The notes: generated by a model not told the origin, from the sequence alone. A stretch of 64,000 nt of DNA from an uncultured Tenacibaculum sp. (GCF_947498805.1 NZ_CANMLT010000009.1:1-64000), one strand, 5' to 3'; numbered from the stretch's first letter, positions 1 to 8,807 are shown. Program-made: numbers and translations.

Positions 1-848
1 GCATTGGTAAAGGCTGCTGTTGTATCATTTAAACATACTTCTGCTTGTCCTCCTGCAATCGCTGCTACCGTTGGTAAAGCGTTGACAGTGATTGTTACAG
101 ATTCTTCTTGAACACATCCATCAGCACTTGTTGCTAATACGTAATATGTAGTAGTCGTGGTTGGACTTACCGTTGAGCTTGCTAATTCATTTCCAGGTGC
201 AGTAACACCTCCCCTTGCAGGAGTTGCACTATGATATGTATAGGTTGCTCCCGAACTATTAGCATCTGTAATTGTTAATGTACTTAAATCAAAAGAATCC
301 CCTTCACATATTGCACTTGGAGGAGTTATTGTTATATCTGGTGGCAGTAATGCTCTAATAGTAGCTGTTGCGTAGTCATCTTCATGACTTCTATTATTAT
401 TAGAAGCAGCACCTCCTGTATAGGTATCGTAAACAACAGGGGTAGTTATCTCAGTTGTAACGACACTAAACTCATTATCAAAATAACCATTTGTTATATC
501 AGCTGCAGTAATTGTATAATTAACAGAGTACGTTTTAACTTGACCTGTGGTCAAAACATCTCCAGTAACAACTGAAGTACCTCCGTTCAATGTAACATTA
601 ACTCCATTAAGTGTAATGTTACCAATATTACGCACAGTTACTTGGTAGGTGATTATATTTCCTGCTACATTTGCTCCATCTTCAGTAGTAGATGAAGGGC
701 TAGCATCTGTAGAGGTTTCATTTGCTATAATGGCAATACCCTGAGAAAATACTTTTTGGGTAGTAAAAGAAAAAGCTAACAGAAACAGTAATATACTTAC
801 TATATTACTTATTCTTGGGCTTTTATTGGAGAGATTATTTTTTCCCAT
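1..848 (-). CDS. Secreted DUF11-like/Ig-like surface protein, N-terminal part
   Basis: The gene starts at ATG 848 and runs off the left edge, so only about 282 residues are visible. The N-terminus has basic residues and then a hydrophobic stretch ending in VFSQG, which fits a Sec signal peptide. A DUF11-like module follows (NITYQVTVRNIGN-type pattern), then a SprB/PKD-like module typical of large Flavobacteriaceae adhesins (CEGDSFDLS, a TTTTYYVLAT strand, CVQEESVTITV). It starts 4 bases after the stop of the upstream gene, so the two are probably co-transcribed. Export by the type IX system and a role in adhesion or gliding are inferences. The C-terminus, where a sorting domain would sit, is outside the window. 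Confidence 0.8.
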   Translation of the reverse strand, partial: MGKNNLSNKSPRISNIVSILLFLLAFSFTTQKVFSQGIAIIANETSTDASPSSTTEDGANVAGNIITYQVTVRNIGNITLNGVNVTLNGGTSVVTGDVLTTGQVKTYSVNYTITAADITNGYFDNEFSVVTTEITTPVVYDTYTGGAASNNNRSHEDDYATATIRALLPPDITITPPSAICEGDSFDLSTLTITDANSSGATYTYHSATPARGGVTAPGNELASSTVSPTTTTTYYVLATSADGCVQEESVTITVNALPTVAAIAGGQAEVCLNDTTAAFTN

Positions 849-852
849 AACT

Positions 853-2400
853 TTAATTTCCGTTATTTGGTAATGAGTCTATATCTGTTTGATTGCTATT
901 TGCAATCTCTGCTGTATTTATTATTGTTCCTGAATCACTGACTGTTACAGTAATATCTATTTTTTCTGTTTCGTTAATGTCTATACTTCCTATAGTCCAA
1001 ACATCTGTTCCCGTATCATATGAACCTTTTGAAGCAGCATAAGTTCCACTGTAATTAAGACCCATTGGAAGTACATCGGTCACATCAATTCCTGTAGCAT
1101 TTAACAAACCATTGTTTTTTACTGTAATAGTAAAAATCACAGTATCCCCTACTTTAGGCAATGCTTCACTTACCGATTTCGTCAAACTTAAATCTACCGT
1201 ACAAGCCTTACTTATGTTATCATCAATAACTTCAGCAGTTGTATCTTGCTGAAAACCTGAACCATTAACTATTGGACTACCATTAACATCTGAAGAATCC
1301 CCAAGGTTCTGAATACTTCCTCCAGTGCTTCCTCCTACTAAATCAACTAATAACGTAGTATCCAAAACTCCTCCATTCCCTTCAATAGCATCGGGACATC
1401 CATCATTATCACTATCTGTATCTAAATGATTTGCGATTCCATCTCCATCTGTATCGCAAAAATCTGTACTGTAAGCAAATCCATCAAACCCATGTGGGTC
1501 ATAAGAACCAGATCGTATAGAACCGCTAATAACATCATGTCTTATTACTACTTGATTCACAGATTCAAGTGTTACAAAGCCAATTGAACTTTCTAAATTC
1601 TGACCAACCATATGAGATCCTTTTAAATTATTATTGGCATCATATATATTCACAGTACCAGTAATATCATCTCCTACGATAGTCCCTTTCAAATAAGCGA
1701 TCAATTTTCCGTCTGCATAAACTTGATAACTTAATTCGGGACTATTTGTTGTAAACGTATCAAAGGCATCCACTATATCTAAACTAAAGGCCGTTACCGG
1801 TGTTACAAAATCAATTTCTATGCTGTAATAATCTCCTACTCCCAAACCTAATTCCGGTTCTAAATAAGCTGCATCACCTGAATTTCCAGATACAAACCCA
1901 GAAGATGGATTATCACTAAACTCCGCTCTATTATTTGTAGGATGATTTGAAACATATTTCATGGTACCATTAGCAAAATTTATTGTAGTATTTATGGCTG
2001 TACCATGATTTTGATTACCTCCTGTAAAATCATTTGACCCGCTCAAAACAGTTAAGCTTTTGCCTTGACCATAGGCTCCTTGTTCAAAACCAGACTCTTG
2101 ATATCCTAAACCATTTGTATTTCCACCAATGGTGTATACATCAAAGCCGTTCAAACTCCAATAAACTCTATTAGTTGTATCTGGTGATGCTGCTCCTGGA
2201 ATTGTAGAACATAACTCGTTAATATCTATAATACCATCATTATCATCATCAACATCACAAAGGTTAACGACACCATCTCCGTCGGTATTAACGCCCGAAC
2301 ATTGCGCCTGCATATTGAGTGTATTAAATACAAGAAGTAAAATCAAAACAACATATATATTGTTGTTTTTCAAAAATGAATAAACGTAGTTTTTCCCCAT
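853..2400 (-). CDS. Secreted protein with TSP3 repeats and C-terminal DUF11 module
   Basis: A signal peptide (MGKNYVYSFLKNNN, hydrophobic core, MQAQC) is followed by thrombospondin type 3 calcium-binding repeats (DGDGVVNLCDVDDDNDGI). A roughly 190-residue beta-rich region comes next, then a second TSP3 repeat (DTDGDGIANHLDTDSDNDG) and one DUF11 module (LTKSVSEALPKVGDTVIFTITV). The reading frame could extend to a GTG at 2421, but ATG 2400 is preferred because it begins directly at the signal peptide and matches the MGKN start of the next gene. The protein stops right at the end of the DUF11 module (DSLPNNGN), with no recognisable type IX sorting domain. Probable cell-surface or matrix protein; the specific ligand is unknown. 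Confidence 0.82.
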   Translation of the reverse strand: MGKNYVYSFLKNNNIYVVLILLLVFNTLNMQAQCSGVNTDGDGVVNLCDVDDDNDGIIDINELCSTIPGAASPDTTNRVYWSLNGFDVYTIGGNTNGLGYQESGFEQGAYGQGKSLTVLSGSNDFTGGNQNHGTAINTTINFANGTMKYVSNHPTNNRAEFSDNPSSGFVSGNSGDAAYLEPELGLGVGDYYSIEIDFVTPVTAFSLDIVDAFDTFTTNSPELSYQVYADGKLIAYLKGTIVGDDITGTVNIYDANNNLKGSHMVGQNLESSIGFVTLESVNQVVIRHDVISGSIRSGSYDPHGFDGFAYSTDFCDTDGDGIANHLDTDSDNDGCPDAIEGNGGVLDTTLLVDLVGGSTGGSIQNLGDSSDVNGSPIVNGSGFQQDTTAEVIDDNISKACTVDLSLTKSVSEALPKVGDTVIFTITVKNNGLLNATGIDVTDVLPMGLNYSGTYAASKGSYDTGTDVWTIGSIDINETEKIDITVTVSDSGTIINTAEIANSNQTDIDSLPNNGN

Positions 2401-2487
2401 AAATTTCTTTTTAGTTTGCACATATTACAATACTATTAAGTGATTTTACACTTTTGATATACTCCATAAGAACGATTGATACTAATA

Positions 2488-2559
2488 AAAGTCCCCTGAA
2501 GTTACAATACCGATACAATACAATTTTATATTGCATCTATGTTTTATGGGGGGGACTTT
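2488..2559 (-). promoter_or_regulatory. Leader hairpin, GTCCCC type
   Basis: The 266-base gap between the two surface-protein genes holds a perfect 9-bp inverted repeat: AAAGTCCCC (2488-2496) and GGGGACTTT (2551-2559), loop 54 bases. On the minus strand the 3' arm runs into a T-rich stretch, as in a terminator or attenuator. A TATTTTTG box (-7 consensus TAnnTTTG) lies upstream at 2593-2600. It would put the hairpin inside the 5' leader of the gene that starts at 2400. The leader of the 4406 gene has a similar arrangement. Confidence 0.45.
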
Positions 2560-2666
2560 ACCTTACTAAATACTAGCTCGGTACATTAAACACAAAAATA
2601 TATATTTTTTTATATTAATTTAACATTTTTTAACTAATTTCTTTAAAACCTATCATTTGTTACGTT

Positions 2667-4406
2667 TTAACCACCATTATTAGGGGTTGAATCGACATCT
2701 GTTTCATTTATTTGTGAAATTTGCGCTGTATTTATAATTATTCCTGACTGTTCTACTCTAACTGTTATTTCCAGTGTTTTTGTTTCGTTAATTCCAATAT
2801 CACCTATTGTCCAAATATCTGTTGTTGTACTATAACTTCCTTGCGAAGGGTTATCACTTACATATGTTAAAACTGTTGGAGGAATCACATCTACCACATT
2901 TACACCTGTTGCTTTAGATCTTCCTCTATTTACTACTGATAACAAGTAAACAACATTATCCCCTACTTTTGGCAACGCTGCTCCGACCGTTTTTGTTAAC
3001 TTCAAATCTACTGTACATGCTGTACTAATAGCATTATTTGTTACTTCAGAAGTGTTTGCTTGTCCTGAAGGGGCTAGTGTATCTATTAATCCGTCGTCAT
3101 TACTATCAGTTCCTGTCAATCTATCTCCAGTTAAATCTGATGGATAAAAACTTCCTGCAGCTTCCACAGCATCAGGGCAACCATCATTATCTGAATCTGT
3201 ATCTAAATAATCAGGCGTACCATCTCCATCAGAATCTCTTACTGTACAAAAAGAAAAGTCTAAAATTTCTATTGCTTGAAAATTAGGATTTGTAAACCCT
3301 TGACCATCTCCCAACCTATTCGTAATCACCAACCTTCTTACATGCGCACTTGATGTTATTGTTAATTGATTTGAGGCATCCGTACCTGAAGCCCCAAAAG
3401 TTCCTGTTGGATCAACCACATAACCATCTGAATTATAAGCCAAAGCACTTCCCAAGGCAAAACTTAATTGTACTGCATTATTATTCTCATCGAATGCCTG
3501 CACCTCTACTTCATCCTGGAACCCCGCTCTATCAATATCTGCTATTATAAAATTTGTAAGCCTAATACTTTCTGAGAAAACAAAATTCAACACAGAATTC
3601 TGACTCGCATCATTAATATCTGTACCATCCATTCCAAAAAGAAGAATATCTCCAGAAATCCCAATAACATTGGACCCCACATTATTAAAAGATGTATTCA
3701 AATCTAAATTAACACCAGATCCTGAAATATTATTAAAAGTTTGACTAAGTCCACCACTTACTATCCCTAAAGCTGAAATATCCACATTATAAGAAGCCAC
3801 ACAATTCCCTTCATTAGAATCTAAAATCCCGTCATTATCTTTATCTAAATCACACGCTTCATTTACCCCATCGGCATCATCATCATGAACCGTTACTGTT
3901 CCGCTAGTTGCACCTACAGTACACACATCTACTGGAGGAGCAGTACAAGAAATAGTTGCTTGCCAACCAAAATCCACAACAATATTATCAGAAAAAAACA
4001 CAAAATGCAGAGAACCAGTTGTTGATGTTACTAGCCCTGGCGAATTGGTACCACAATAAGTACCTATCAAAGGCGCACCCGCACTAGTTCCATCATAAAT
4101 TGATAATGTATCAAAACACCCAAAAAAATCAGGATCTTCCAAATCAAAACCAAAAAAATCAATTTGTATTTGACCTCCATTGTTTGCTGAAAAAGTTACT
4201 GAGTGAGTTGCATCAGTATCGTACAAACCAGTTACCCCAGGTCCTCCTGGGTCATAAAATGTACCTGAACAAGTGCTAATAGTTTGCCCATCTACATCAT
4301 CAATATTATAGGTTTGCGAAAAAGAATAAGTACTAAAAATAAGCGCCAAAAATAAGAGAAAGAACTTTCTCTTAAATATCATCGGAAGGAGGGGTAAGTT
4401 TCTCAT
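2667..4406 (-). CDS. Secreted CUB/TSP3/DUF11 surface protein
   Basis: A signal peptide (about residues 1-30, ending STYSFSQ) is followed by a CUB domain (about 40-150, with CFDTLSIYDG and a paired-Cys pattern). A TSP3 repeat (DDDADGVNEACDLDKDNDG), a beta-rich domain near 205-395, a second TSP3 repeat (RDSDGDGTPDYLDTDSDNDG) and a final DUF11 module follow. It ends at DSTPNNGG without a visible sorting domain, like its downstream neighbour, and its DUF11 and TSP3 parts are clearly paralogous to that neighbour. An alternative start at 4382 (MIFKRKF) would also give a signal peptide. CUB domains usually bind protein or carbohydrate; the ligand is unknown. Confidence 0.82.
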   Translation of the reverse strand: MRNLPLLPMIFKRKFFLLFLALIFSTYSFSQTYNIDDVDGQTISTCSGTFYDPGGPGVTGLYDTDATHSVTFSANNGGQIQIDFFGFDLEDPDFFGCFDTLSIYDGTSAGAPLIGTYCGTNSPGLVTSTTGSLHFVFFSDNIVVDFGWQATISCTAPPVDVCTVGATSGTVTVHDDDADGVNEACDLDKDNDGILDSNEGNCVASYNVDISALGIVSGGLSQTFNNISGSGVNLDLNTSFNNVGSNVIGISGDILLFGMDGTDINDASQNSVLNFVFSESIRLTNFIIADIDRAGFQDEVEVQAFDENNNAVQLSFALGSALAYNSDGYVVDPTGTFGASGTDASNQLTITSSAHVRRLVITNRLGDGQGFTNPNFQAIEILDFSFCTVRDSDGDGTPDYLDTDSDNDGCPDAVEAAGSFYPSDLTGDRLTGTDSNDDGLIDTLAPSGQANTSEVTNNAISTACTVDLKLTKTVGAALPKVGDNVVYLLSVVNRGRSKATGVNVVDVIPPTVLTYVSDNPSQGSYSTTTDIWTIGDIGINETKTLEITVRVEQSGIIINTAQISQINETDVDSTPNNGG

Positions 4407-4441
4407 AAAACTTATAAATATTAATAGTTAACCGAAGACAC

Positions 4442-4507
4442 AAAAAAAGCCCTCGAAACAACATTAAACACTTGAACACAAGCAGTATAACATTTGCTTC
4501 GGGGGAC
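4442..4507 (-). promoter_or_regulatory. Leader hairpin, GTCCCC type, with U-run
   Basis: On the minus strand GTCCCCCGAA (4498-4507) can pair with TTCGAGGGC (4449-4457), with one C-A mismatch and a 40-base loop. Seven T follow at once (4442-4448). This has the form of an intrinsic terminator placed in the leader, 36 bases before the start codon of the 4406 gene. The loop holds a small perfect hairpin (CTTG/CAAG). Together with the 2488-2559 hairpin it suggests a shared leader element. Confidence 0.45.
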
Positions 4508-4521
4508 GAAATTTTATATTA

Positions 4522-4551
4522 CAAATATAATTAATATAAATAGTTATCAAA
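4522..4551 (-). promoter_or_regulatory. Bacteroidota-type promoter for the surface-protein operon
   Basis: On the minus strand TTTG (4548-4551), an 18-base spacer and TATATTTG (4522-4529) match the -33/-7 promoter of Flavobacteria. The start would fall near 4517, just before the GTCCCC leader hairpin. It lies in a 333-base gap (4407-4739) that is otherwise AT-rich and holds only this promoter, the leader and the terminator at 4718-4741. Confidence 0.6.
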
Positions 4552-4717
4552 TATTTAGACACTTTTTTTTATTTCAAGTCACATCAAACGAACAAAAAAC
4601 ATAATAAAAAAATACTATCAAAAATAATTCCACATAATTAAAAACTATAAAACAACCACCTATATTACGCTTTTTAAAAAACTATATAAAACAAGTAACC
4701 CAATCCTATATAAACAT

Positions 4718-4741
4718 AAAAAAAAGCGCTTAAAAACGCTT
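4718..4741 (-). terminator. Rho-independent terminator after cysteine desulfurase gene
   Basis: On the minus strand AAGCG (4737-4741) pairs with CGCTT (4724-4728) around an 8-base loop, followed by a run of T (4718-4725). The stem overlaps the stop codon of the cysteine desulfurase gene. Confidence 0.6.
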
Positions 4742-5882
4742 ATTTAGATAAAAATCTGTTTTTACAAAAATTAACCACTATATCTAAATCTTCTTTTATC
4801 GTATACTTACTAAAAGAAAATCTTACTGAAGTCTTTTTCGCTTCTTGCTCATTTAAAAAAGTACTCAAAACATGTGATCCTTTATTACTACCACTCTGAC
4901 AAGCACTCCCTCCTGAAACTGCAATTCCTTGCAAATCCATATTAAACAACATCATCTTATCCTCCACTGGAAATCGAACACTTAAAACAGTATATGTACT
5001 TTTATCCAAATCGGAAGACATCCCATTAAATTGAATATCTGAAGAAATTGCTCTCAACTCATCTAACAAATACTTCTTTACTCCTTTAATATAATCAGTA
5101 TCGACAACTAAATTCTCATATGCCACCTCAAAAGCTTTCCCCATACCTAAAATAGCATGAACATTTTCTGTACTAGATCTTGCCCCCTTCTCCTGATTCC
5201 CTCCATGAATCATCGGCTGTATTCCAAATCCTTTTCCAAAATATGCAAAACCAACTCCTTTAGGACCATGAAACTTATGAGCGGAAGCTGTAATAAAATC
5301 AACCGGAGTAGCTTTTAAATCTAATTTATAATGCCCAATACCCTGAACAGTATCTGAATGAAACAAAGCATTATACCTTTTACATACATCCGAAACTTCT
5401 TTTAATGGTAACAAATTCCCCACCTCGTTATTTACCCACATCAAACTCACCAAAACCTTTCCATCAATCCTACTTAACTTATCCTCTAAATCATCAAGAA
5501 CAACTTCACCAAACTCATCAACATCAACATAAACCAGTTCAACCCCATACTTCTCAACTAAAAACTCTATACTATGTAAAACCGCATGATGCTCTATTTT
5601 TGAAGTAATTATTGTTTTTACACCTAAATTTTCTACAGCATTTTTTATAATTAAGTTATCAGCCTCCGTTCCACCAGCAGTAAAAATAATTTCACTCGAA
5701 GAAACATTTAATTCTTTTGCAATCTCTTTTCTCACCCTCTCTATTGAAGCTTTCGCTTTTCTTCCAAACTGATGCGTTGACGAAGGGTTTCCAAAATTTT
5801 CTTGCATGGACTGACGCATAACTTCAACAACTTCTGGTAGCATAGGTGTTGTTGCCGCATTATCTAAGTAAATCGATTTCAT
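4740..5882 (-). CDS. Cysteine desulfurase (NifS/IscS family)
   Basis: A PLP-dependent class V aminotransferase-fold enzyme that takes sulfur from L-cysteine for iron-sulfur clusters and thiolated tRNAs. It opens with the family start IYLDNAATTP and has HFGNPSSTHQFGRKA-like and TSKIEHHAV motifs. The PLP lysine sits in SAHKFHGPKG (near residue 200), and the active-site Cys (about Cys328) in SGGSACQSGS. At 380 residues it has the usual length. It lies 15 bases after the Smr gene in the same direction, so the two are likely co-transcribed. No scaffold (iscU/sufU) gene is adjacent, so a housekeeping role in Fe-S assembly or tRNA thiolation cannot be separated here. Confidence 0.92.
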   Translation of the reverse strand: MKSIYLDNAATTPMLPEVVEVMRQSMQENFGNPSSTHQFGRKAKASIERVRKEIAKELNVSSSEIIFTAGGTEADNLIIKNAVENLGVKTIITSKIEHHAVLHSIEFLVEKYGVELVYVDVDEFGEVVLDDLEDKLSRIDGKVLVSLMWVNNEVGNLLPLKEVSDVCKRYNALFHSDTVQGIGHYKLDLKATPVDFITASAHKFHGPKGVGFAYFGKGFGIQPMIHGGNQEKGARSSTENVHAILGMGKAFEVAYENLVVDTDYIKGVKKYLLDELRAISSDIQFNGMSSDLDKSTYTVLSVRFPVEDKMMLFNMDLQGIAVSGGSACQSGSNKGSHVLSTFLNEQEAKKTSVRFSFSKYTIKEDLDIVVNFCKNRFLSK

Positions 5883-5897
5883 TTTGCAAAAATACTA

Positions 5898-6443
5898 TTA
5901 AATACTGTTTTGAAAAATATAAACTTCTGTTGCTCCTAACCCGTACCTATTATATGAAGCATCACTATAAGTAACCGGATAATTATTAAACAAATAATTC
6001 AATTCTGTTCTCAAAACCCCTTCCCCTACACCATGTATAAACACCACTTTAGAAATACGATTTCTAATACAATATTCCAATTTTGCTTTTGCTGTATTTA
6101 CTTGTAAGGTAAGTATATCAAAATTATCCAACCCCTTAATAGACTTCACAAGCTTCTCAACATGTAAATCCACTTCCATCACCACCTCATTTCTTTGCTT
6201 AATGAATTGCGTTTTTTTCTTTTTCTTTTCTTTTTGTTTTTCCCTTAGAAGAGAATTATTAATATCTGAATATTTCGTCAAGTCATTCTGATCCATTTCA
6301 ATTTTTACCAATTCAGATCTCAAAAACCGAAATTCCATACCACTATCATCTTTAACAAAAACAAAATCATTATCAAGTTTTGTTACGATACCCTTAACAA
6401 TATCATCTATTACAGCTACTTTATTACCAATTTCTAAACACAT
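5898..6443 (-). CDS. Smr (MutS2 C-terminal-like) domain protein
   Basis: The N-terminal 50 residues form a small beta domain (GNKVAVIDDIVKGIVTKL) found with Smr in Bacteroidota. A Lys-rich linker (about 75-85) follows. The C-terminal Smr domain carries the DLH motif (VDLHVEKLV, near 112) and the HGVGEG signature (near 146), both associated with nuclease activity in this family. Smr domains cut branched DNA or RNA at collided ribosomes; which applies here is not clear. It is the first gene of a two-gene unit with cysteine desulfurase. Confidence 0.85.
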   Translation of the reverse strand: MCLEIGNKVAVIDDIVKGIVTKLDNDFVFVKDDSGMEFRFLRSELVKIEMDQNDLTKYSDINNSLLREKQKEKKKKKTQFIKQRNEVVMEVDLHVEKLVKSIKGLDNFDILTLQVNTAKAKLEYCIRNRISKVVFIHGVGEGVLRTELNYLFNNYPVTYSDASYNRYGLGATEVYIFQNSI

Positions 6444-6523
6444 CCTTAACCTTAGCTTAATTATCTAATCCTCCTTAAGACTCTATTTTTGCAAAAATAA
6501 AACAAATAATAGCTAATCGCTAT

Positions 6524-7165
6524 ATGACACAAACGAAAACAACAAACCCTATACTTTTTTTTGAAGAAGCTCTAAAAAGCACTTTAATATCTCAAGAAAG
6601 AGAAAGCCTTTTACAAGACATTGCTACAACACTTTTCAACGAATACAGCGACAGAAACAAATTAAACATTAATTTTATCTGCACTCATAACTCAAGAAGA
6701 AGCCAGATAGCACAAGTATGGAGTTTTCTTGCCATCGAATACTTTAATCTAGAAAATATTTTTTCTTTTTCCGGAGGAACAGAAACAACTGCATTTCACA
6801 GAAACACAGTTAGAACATTACAAGAAGTTGGTTTTGAGTTTAATGTTATTGATTTTTCGCATCAAAACCCAAAATACCTTATCACTTTCAAACAAACTAA
6901 AAAATCTACGATTGGGTACTCTAAAATATATGATGATTCTGAAAATAACTTCCCTTATATAGCTATAACCACTTGTGATAGCGCAGATGAAAACTGTCCT
7001 TTTATCCCTGATGCAATTCACAGATTTCACTTACCATACACCGACCCAAAAACATCAGACAACACAGCGCTTACGTCGGAAACATATTTAAAAACAAATC
7101 AACAAATTGCAGCTGAAGTTTTTATTATTTTCAACACTTTGCACCAATATATAAACAACAATTAA
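6524..7165 (+). CDS. ArsC/low-molecular-weight PTP-like phosphatase, copy 1
   Basis: A 213-residue member of the low-molecular-weight phosphatase/arsenate reductase family found in Bacteroidota. The P-loop is CTHNSRRS (CX5R-S). Further conserved Cys lie at TTCDSADENCPF, which could act as resolving thiols. A closely similar gene at 42731 sits in an ArsR-controlled operon, but this copy stands alone, so its job (protein phosphatase, arsenate reductase or other) is open. It converges on the PPK2 gene downstream and overlaps it by 4 bases at the stop codons. It is divergent from the Smr gene, with 80 bases between the two starts. Confidence 0.85.
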   Translation: MTQTKTTNPILFFEEALKSTLISQERESLLQDIATTLFNEYSDRNKLNINFICTHNSRRSQIAQVWSFLAIEYFNLENIFSFSGGTETTAFHRNTVRTLQEVGFEFNVIDFSHQNPKYLITFKQTKKSTIGYSKIYDDSENNFPYIAITTCDSADENCPFIPDAIHRFHLPYTDPKTSDNTALTSETYLKTNQQIAAEVFIIFNTLHQYINNN

Positions 7166-7944
7166 ACAACTGTATTTTTATCATAAGGAATGCTATTTAG
7201 TATATGCTGAATAGCACTTACCCTCGCAGTAGTTTTTCTATTAGCCCTAATAACTCTCCATGGTGAAACCTTAGTATTGGTTTTAGAGAACATTGCTTTT
7301 TTATACACAGTATAATCATCCCACAACTCTTGAGCTCTTTCATCAACTGGAGTCATCTTCCACTGTTTTAAAGGATTATTTTTTATATCCTTAAATCGCT
7401 TAGCCTGCTCTTTCTTTGTTATTGACATATAAATCTTAACCAATCTAATACCGGACTCTAAAATCATTCTTTCAAAATCATTAACCTGATTCATAAAGAC
7501 CTGATACTCTTCTTTTGTACAAAAACCATTTACCGGCTCAACGACTGCCCTATTATACCAACTCCTATCAAAAAAAACCATTTCTCCTGCCTTTGGAAAC
7601 TGTTCTACATATCGCTGAAAATACCATTGCGTTTTCTCATCTTCACTTGGTTTCGGTAAAGCTACAATTCGCATAAAACGAGGATTAATTCGCTCTGTTA
7701 TCCTTCTAATTGCTCCACCTTTACCAGCAGCATCTCTTCCTTCAAAAATAACAATAATCCTTTCATTTTCTTTGATACCCCAAGTCTGCAGCTTAATTAA
7801 TTCTAACTGTAACTTTTTAAGCTTTCGTTCATAGTCTACATAGCGAATTGCCCTTTCAACATTAAAAGGTTCTCGAGATAAAATTGCCTTTATCCCTCTA
7901 TTAGAATTTAACTTATTTACATCTTTTTGAGTTAACTTTTCCAT
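7162..7944 (-). CDS. Polyphosphate kinase 2 (class I type), tandem copy B
   Basis: A P-loop kinase of the PPK2 family (260 residues), which moves phosphate between polyphosphate and nucleoside di- or triphosphates. Walker A is EGRDAAGKGG, Walker B is MVFFDRSWYN, and the lid motif is AVVEPVNGFCT. The end of the core keeps the PPK2 pattern PWRVIRANRKTTAR. All key residues are present, so it should be active. It starts 5 bases after the stop of its tandem paralogue, so the pair is an operon. The EGRDAAGKGG form is typical of ADP-acting class I enzymes; the nucleotide preference here is not proven. Confidence 0.93.
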   Translation of the reverse strand: MEKLTQKDVNKLNSNRGIKAILSREPFNVERAIRYVDYERKLKKLQLELIKLQTWGIKENERIIVIFEGRDAAGKGGAIRRITERINPRFMRIVALPKPSEDEKTQWYFQRYVEQFPKAGEMVFFDRSWYNRAVVEPVNGFCTKEEYQVFMNQVNDFERMILESGIRLVKIYMSITKKEQAKRFKDIKNNPLKQWKMTPVDERAQELWDDYTVYKKAMFSKTNTKVSPWRVIRANRKTTARVSAIQHILNSIPYDKNTVV

Positions 7945-7949
7945 ACAAA

Positions 7950-8807
7950 TTAATCTAAATGATTTACCGATCTATAATACCTCATTACCACATTAGGATC
8001 AGGATTTAAAAGTGTTTCAGCCTCTTCTTTACCCTCGTAATTAAACTGAGATAAAACATAACGCATACACTCTACTCTTGCCACTTTTTTATTATTGGTT
8101 TTTACAACAATCCAAGGACTATAGGTTGTATGTGTATTACTAAACATTTCATCTTTATAGAAAGTATACTTATCCCACAATTCCTGCCCTTTTCTATCTA
8201 CTGGACTAAACTTCCATCTTTTTAAAGGGTTTTTGTTACGCGCATTAAACCTTCTTAACTGCTCTTCTTTTGATATTGACAACCAAAATTTAATAATAAC
8301 AACTCCATCTTCATATAACATATGCTCGAACTCAGGTACTTGCACTAAAAACTTCTTGTACTCTCTTTCCGTACAAAACCCCATAACAGGCTCTACGACA
8401 GCTCTATTATACCAACTCCTATCAAAAAACACAATCTCTCCAGGGTTAGGCAATTCTTTTATATATCGTTGAAAATACCATTGCCCTTTCTCAACTTCTG
8501 TAGGTTTATTCAAAGCCACTAAACGCATTGACCTGGGATTTAAATGTTCCATAAAACGTCGTATACTTCCTCCCTTCCCGGCAGCATCTCTACCTTCAAA
8601 AATTACCGCTACACGTTTGTTTTCCCTAGCAACCCACTGCTGCAACTTCACCAATTCAATCTGCAATTCTTTTAATTCATCTTCATAATTAATCTTCACA
8701 TCCACAGCTTCAGTTGAAATTTTTTTCTTCTTTAGAAGTTCCCTAAATGCTTTATTGGAAGTTATATTTTCAAAATCCTCTACTGTTAGCTTTGCTTTGT
8801 TTTCCAT
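7950..8807 (-). CDS. Polyphosphate kinase 2 (class I type), tandem copy A
   Basis: A PPK2 of 285 residues, with Walker A EGRDAAGKGG, Walker B IVFFDRSWYN and lid AVVEPVMGFCT. It differs from the downstream copy by a longer C-terminal tail (YEGKEEAETLLNPDP, ending RYYRSVNHLD). It is the first gene of the tandem pair. Class II PPK2 enzymes carry two such domains in one chain, with only one active; here two complete single domains are encoded side by side, so two active enzymes or a hetero-oligomer are both possible. A third, more distant PPK2 lies at 39964. Confidence 0.93.
   Translation of the reverse strand: MENKAKLTVEDFENITSNKAFRELLKKKKISTEAVDVKINYEDELKELQIELVKLQQWVARENKRVAVIFEGRDAAGKGGSIRRFMEHLNPRSMRLVALNKPTEVEKGQWYFQRYIKELPNPGEIVFFDRSWYNRAVVEPVMGFCTEREYKKFLVQVPEFEHMLYEDGVVIIKFWLSISKEEQLRRFNARNKNPLKRWKFSPVDRKGQELWDKYTFYKDEMFSNTHTTYSPWIVVKTNNKKVARVECMRYVLSQFNYEGKEEAETLLNPDPNVVMRYYRSVNHLD

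Noticed and set aside
384..575. Plus-strand 63-codon frame opposite the partial surface-protein gene
   Set aside because: It lies fully within the coding strand of a clear secreted protein and has no promoter, start signal or recognisable product.
7162..8807. Tandem PPK2 pair as a split class II PPK2 with one dead domain
   Set aside because: Both copies keep EGRDAAGKGG and FFDRSWYN, so neither looks inactive.
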